Program-made: the position numbers and the translations under genes
In this document: positions 5,042-5,656 of the stretch, piece by piece
Layout of the letters: each line of letters starts with the position of its first letter
How positions within the stretch are numbered: position 1 is the first letter of the stretch
DNA from: an uncultured Bacillota bacterium
Lineage (GTDB): Bacteria; Bacillota; UBA994; UBA5500
Direction: 5' to 3'
Assembly (NCBI GenBank): GCA_937874815.1
Contig: CALNBW010000428.1
Location: 1-5,656, forward strand
Length of the DNA stretch: 5,656 bases
Notes under the pieces: generated by a model
Seen by the model: only the letters and a program-made list of their open reading frames with translations
Told to the model about the DNA's origin: nothing
Database searches by the model: none

Positions 5042-5656
5042 CTACACATTGAAGCGGATGTGCATAATATCTCCGTCTTGCACCAGATACTCTTTGCCTT
5101 CCAAACCGGCCTTGCCAGCCTCTTTTACCTTTACTTCACTGCCGAGTTCCACTAGATCTGTATACTTGATCACTTCGGCGCGGATAAAACCCCGTTCCAG
5201 GTCGGAATGGATCTCGCCGGCGGCGTTTTTGGCAATAGTGCCCTGGCGAATCGTCCAAGCCCTCACCTCGTCAGACCCCACTGTGAAGAAGGAAATTAGG
5301 CCTAAGGTCTCATACGCTACACGCATTACGCGGTTGATAGCCGGCTCGGTGATACCCAGCTCAGTGAAGAATAGTTCGCGATCATCCAAATCTAGCTGAC
5401 TGATTTCCTCTTCCACCTGCACGCAAAGCTCGACCACCGGCAATCCTTTGGTTTCAGCTGCGGCTAACAAGGCTTCCCTACCTGGATAGTCACGGGCAGC
5501 AAACTGGCTTTCATCTAGGTTTACAACAACGAGCATCGGCTTATCCGTCAGGAACGTATAGTTTTGCAGAGTGGCTCTTTCCTCTGGGGTTAGCTCTAGC
5601 GTGGAGTATGGTTGCTCTTCTTCCAGATGGGCCATACATTTCTCTAGGACGGGTAG
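5042..5656 (-). CDS. ychF: Redox-regulated ATPase YchF (Obg-like), C-terminal part
   Basis: The last 204 residues of a protein normally about 365 long. The start lies beyond the right edge, since the frame stays open to 5656 (LPVLEKCMAHLEEE). An internal ATG at 5635 is not the start. The visible part begins in the helical insert of the P-loop domain and includes the nucleotide-specificity motif NLDE, the NxxE form that makes YchF prefer ATP over GTP. It ends in the TGS domain: ISFFTVGSDEVRAWTI, AAGEIHSDLERGFIRAEVI, LEGKEYLVQDGDI and the terminal FNV, all near family consensus. YchF binds ribosomes and is linked to stress and redox responses. The Walker A and switch motifs are outside the window. 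It is the first visible gene of the minus-strand run with nadE and yebC. Confidence 0.96.
   Translation of the reverse strand, partial: LPVLEKCMAHLEEEQPYSTLELTPEERATLQNYTFLTDKPMLVVVNLDESQFAARDYPGREALLAAAETKGLPVVELCVQVEEEISQLDLDDRELFFTELGITEPAINRVMRVAYETLGLISFFTVGSDEVRAWTIRQGTIAKNAAGEIHSDLERGFIRAEVIKYTDLVELGSEVKVKEAGKAGLEGKEYLVQDGDIMHIRFNV

Noticed and set aside
4055..5399. Plus-strand open frames at 4055-4270 and 4995-5399
   Set aside because: They lie antisense to yebC, nadE and ychF, which are certain genes, and show no recognisable protein features.

Overview
The window looks like a Bacillota (Gram-positive, probably Clostridia-type) chromosome. Ribosome binding sites are strong AGGAGG/AGGGGAGG types, there are lipoprotein signals of the LVGC type, and one sigma-A-like promoter has a consensus TTGACA box. 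A BofC-like gene close to yebC also fits, because in Bacillus subtilis the yebC homologue yrbC lies in the bofC-ruvAB neighbourhood. The genus cannot be told from this sequence.

Right part (about 3505-5656, minus strand): a compact housekeeping run, transcribed right to left. It holds ychF (C-terminal part only, cut by the window edge), nadE and yebC. Gaps between the genes are 29 and 44 bases and each start has a clear ribosome binding site.

Middle part (about 1815-3476): a plus-strand two-gene unit with its own promoter (TTGACA-17-TACAAT at 2085-2113). The first gene is a small lipoprotein and the second a secreted protein of unknown function. They overlap by ATGA, so they are probably translated together, and a strong terminator follows. 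The unit lies between yebC and the BofC-like gene, against the direction of both. It is flanked by two imperfect direct copies of a segment of about 90 bases, which carries a terminator plus the 3' end of the BofC-like gene. I read this as a cassette that entered, or was left by a rearrangement in, an older yebC/bofC-like arrangement. The divergent gap of about 350 bases to its left is rich in palindromes and holds no recognised gene.

Left part (1-1815, minus strand): a membrane-anchored protein with a BofC C-terminal-like domain and Cys/His pairs, its terminator, then a lipoprotein that resembles S41 (C-terminal processing) peptidases and runs off the left edge. As sequenced, the S41-like gene is out of frame with its obvious start and ribosome binding site. 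One missing base in a short C or G run would explain this.

Four of the seven genes in the window are exported or membrane-anchored (two lipoproteins, one secreted, one anchored). The left two thirds is therefore an envelope-directed region beside a conserved housekeeping operon. The secreted protein/lipoprotein pair is the best candidate for something undescribed. A secreted effector with a membrane-bound partner or immunity protein is one idea, but nothing in the sequence proves it.
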